Below, in pieces: positions 63,026 through 64,000 of a stretch of 64,000 bases of DNA; the first letter of the stretch is position 1; every line of letters begins with the position of its first letter. A program made the position numbers and the translations under genes. The DNA comes from Chelativorans multitrophicus (GTDB lineage Bacteria; Pseudomonadota; Alphaproteobacteria; Rhizobiales; Rhizobiaceae). Below the pieces are notes generated by a model. The model made no database searches and had not been told where the DNA came from. It saw nothing but the letters and a program-made list of their open reading frames with translations. The stretch is taken from contig NZ_JAAAPL010000002.1 in NCBI RefSeq assembly GCF_011317445.1, positions 62,001 to 126,000 of the forward strand. Reading direction: 5' to 3'.

Positions 63026-64000
63026 ATGAGCGGTGGACATTCTACCTATACACCCAAGACGGGCTTCGGCCGCTGGATAGACGCCCGCCTTCCGCTGCCG
63101 CGTCTCATCTATGATTCTTTCGTGGCCTATCCTGTGCCGCGCAACCTGAACTATGCCTATACGTTCGGCGGCATTCTCAGCCTTATGCTGGCGGCGCAGA
63201 TCCTGACCGGCGTGGTTCTTGCAATGCACTACGCGGCAAACACCGAGCTCGCATTCGGGTCGGTCGAAAAAATCATGCGCGATGTCAATTCCGGCTGGCT
63301 GCTGCGCTATCTGCACGCCAACGGCGCCTCGTTCTTCTTCGTGGCGGTCTATGTGCACATCTTCCGCGGCCTCTATTACGGTTCCTATAAGGCGCCGCGC
63401 GAGCTGCTGTGGATCCTCGGATGCATCATTTATCTTCTCATGATGGCGACCGCCTTCATGGGCTATGTGCTGCCTTGGGGCCAGATGAGCTTCTGGGGCG
63501 CGACGGTGATCACCGGTTTCTTCTCGGCCATCCCGCTGGTCGGCGACTGGATCCAGCAGCTGCTCCTCGGCGGGTTCGCGGTGGAAAACCCCACGCTCAA
63601 CCGCTTCTTCTCGCTGCATTATCTGCTGCCGTTCATGATCGCGGGCGTCGTCATACTCCATATCTGGGCGCTGCATGTCACGGGGCAGACCAATCCGACC
63701 GGCATCGAGGTGAAGCAGAAGACCGATACGGTGGCCTTCACGCCCTATGCGACCATCAAAGACGGCTTTGCCATGGTCGTGTTCCTGTTCGTGTTCGCCT
63801 ATTTCGTCTTCTACATGCCGAACTATCTCGGCCATCCCGACAACTATATCGAAGCCGATCCGCTGAAGACGCCGGCCCACATCGTGCCTGAGTGGTACTT
63901 CCTGCCCTTCTACGCGATGCTGCGCGCCATCACCTTCAATATAGGCCCGATCGACTCCAAGCTCGGCGGCGTGCTCGTGATGTTCGGCTCGATCGCACTG
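63026..64000 (+). CDS. petB: Cytochrome b of the bc1 complex, 5' part (runs off the right edge)
   Basis: The reading frame starts at ATG 63026 ([13 protein letters not shown]) and is still open at base 64000 (325 codons). It has the first four-helix bundle with the heme-ligating His residues in [12 protein letters not shown]...HIFRG and LHYLLPF...LHIWALH, the [14 protein letters not shown] Qo-site motif, and the [14 protein letters not shown] segment. The remainder and petC should follow beyond the window. Confidence 0.97.
   Translation, partial: MSGGHSTYTPKTGFGRWIDARLPLPRLIYDSFVAYPVPRNLNYAYTFGGILSLMLAAQILTGVVLAMHYAANTELAFGSVEKIMRDVNSGWLLRYLHANGASFFFVAVYVHIFRGLYYGSYKAPRELLWILGCIIYLLMMATAFMGYVLPWGQMSFWGATVITGFFSAIPLVGDWIQQLLLGGFAVENPTLNRFFSLHYLLPFMIAGVVILHIWALHVTGQTNPTGIEVKQKTDTVAFTPYATIKDGFAMVVFLFVFAYFVFYMPNYLGHPDNYIEADPLKTPAHIVPEWYFLPFYAMLRAITFNIGPIDSKLGGVLVMFGSIAL

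Overview
The window looks like the chromosome of an alphaproteobacterium of the order Hyphomicrobiales, most likely the Phyllobacteriaceae side (Mesorhizobium, Chelativorans or Nitratireductor type). The reasons are the CtrA cell-cycle block (sciP, fliJ, ctrA, chpT, eipA), a fused trpE-trpG gene behind a WWW leader peptide, a 570-residue LeuA, petAB, hemF, and many small families typical of this order. The assignment rests on protein families read by eye; no database search was run.

Positions 1-11,913 are accessory-looking DNA. The 3' end of a divergent GroEL-like chaperonin enters from the left edge. A convergent IclR-type regulator follows, and then seven tightly packed genes in one direction (1271-9712): an argininosuccinate-lyase-like lyase, an M24 metallopeptidase, a MetC-like PLP enzyme, an MFS transporter with a histidine-rich tail, an NtaA/CmoJ-type flavin monooxygenase, a creatininase-family amidohydrolase and a D-amino-acid aminotransferase. 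The first gene has a good promoter with a 17-bp palindrome over its -10/+1 region. A GntR regulator, a decayed flavin oxidoreductase tail and gene debris close the block against the 3' end of an elongator tRNA-Met, a common integration position. I do not recognise this operon as a described pathway. It reads as uptake and stepwise breakdown of a succinyl- or fumarate-linked amino or thiol compound, possibly a metal chelator, and is the best candidate here for an undescribed system.

Positions 12-21 kb are core genome. They hold a Gfo/Idh/MocA oxidoreductase, mnmA, and a compact CtrA neighbourhood: sciP with two CtrA-like boxes, a class A beta-lactamase, fliJ, ctrA with GANTC sites and palindromes in its promoter, a CheY-like receiver, chpT, eipA and a coiled-coil membrane protein.

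Positions 21-40 kb carry housekeeping and small stress genes: an RNA methyltransferase, a HugZ-like protein, a thioredoxin-reductase-like enzyme, fhs, two Rnk/GreA-type proteins, a site-2 protease, a PAP2 phosphatase, trpL-trpE(G), a CDF metal exporter, a run of small enzymes with ArsR and HxlR regulators, and leuA behind a probable leucine attenuator.

Positions 40-64 kb hold a phosphoesterase, two Nudix enzymes, a glutathionyl-hydroquinone reductase-like protein, a MoxR-DUF58-BatA/DUF4159-VWA operon split by an inverted repeat, the DUF1285-Nudix-cca operon, a tandem ABC exporter pair, trmL, hemF, a LysE-type exporter, and petA with the first part of petB, which runs off the right edge. I saw no rRNA genes, CRISPR arrays, intact insertion sequences or integrase.
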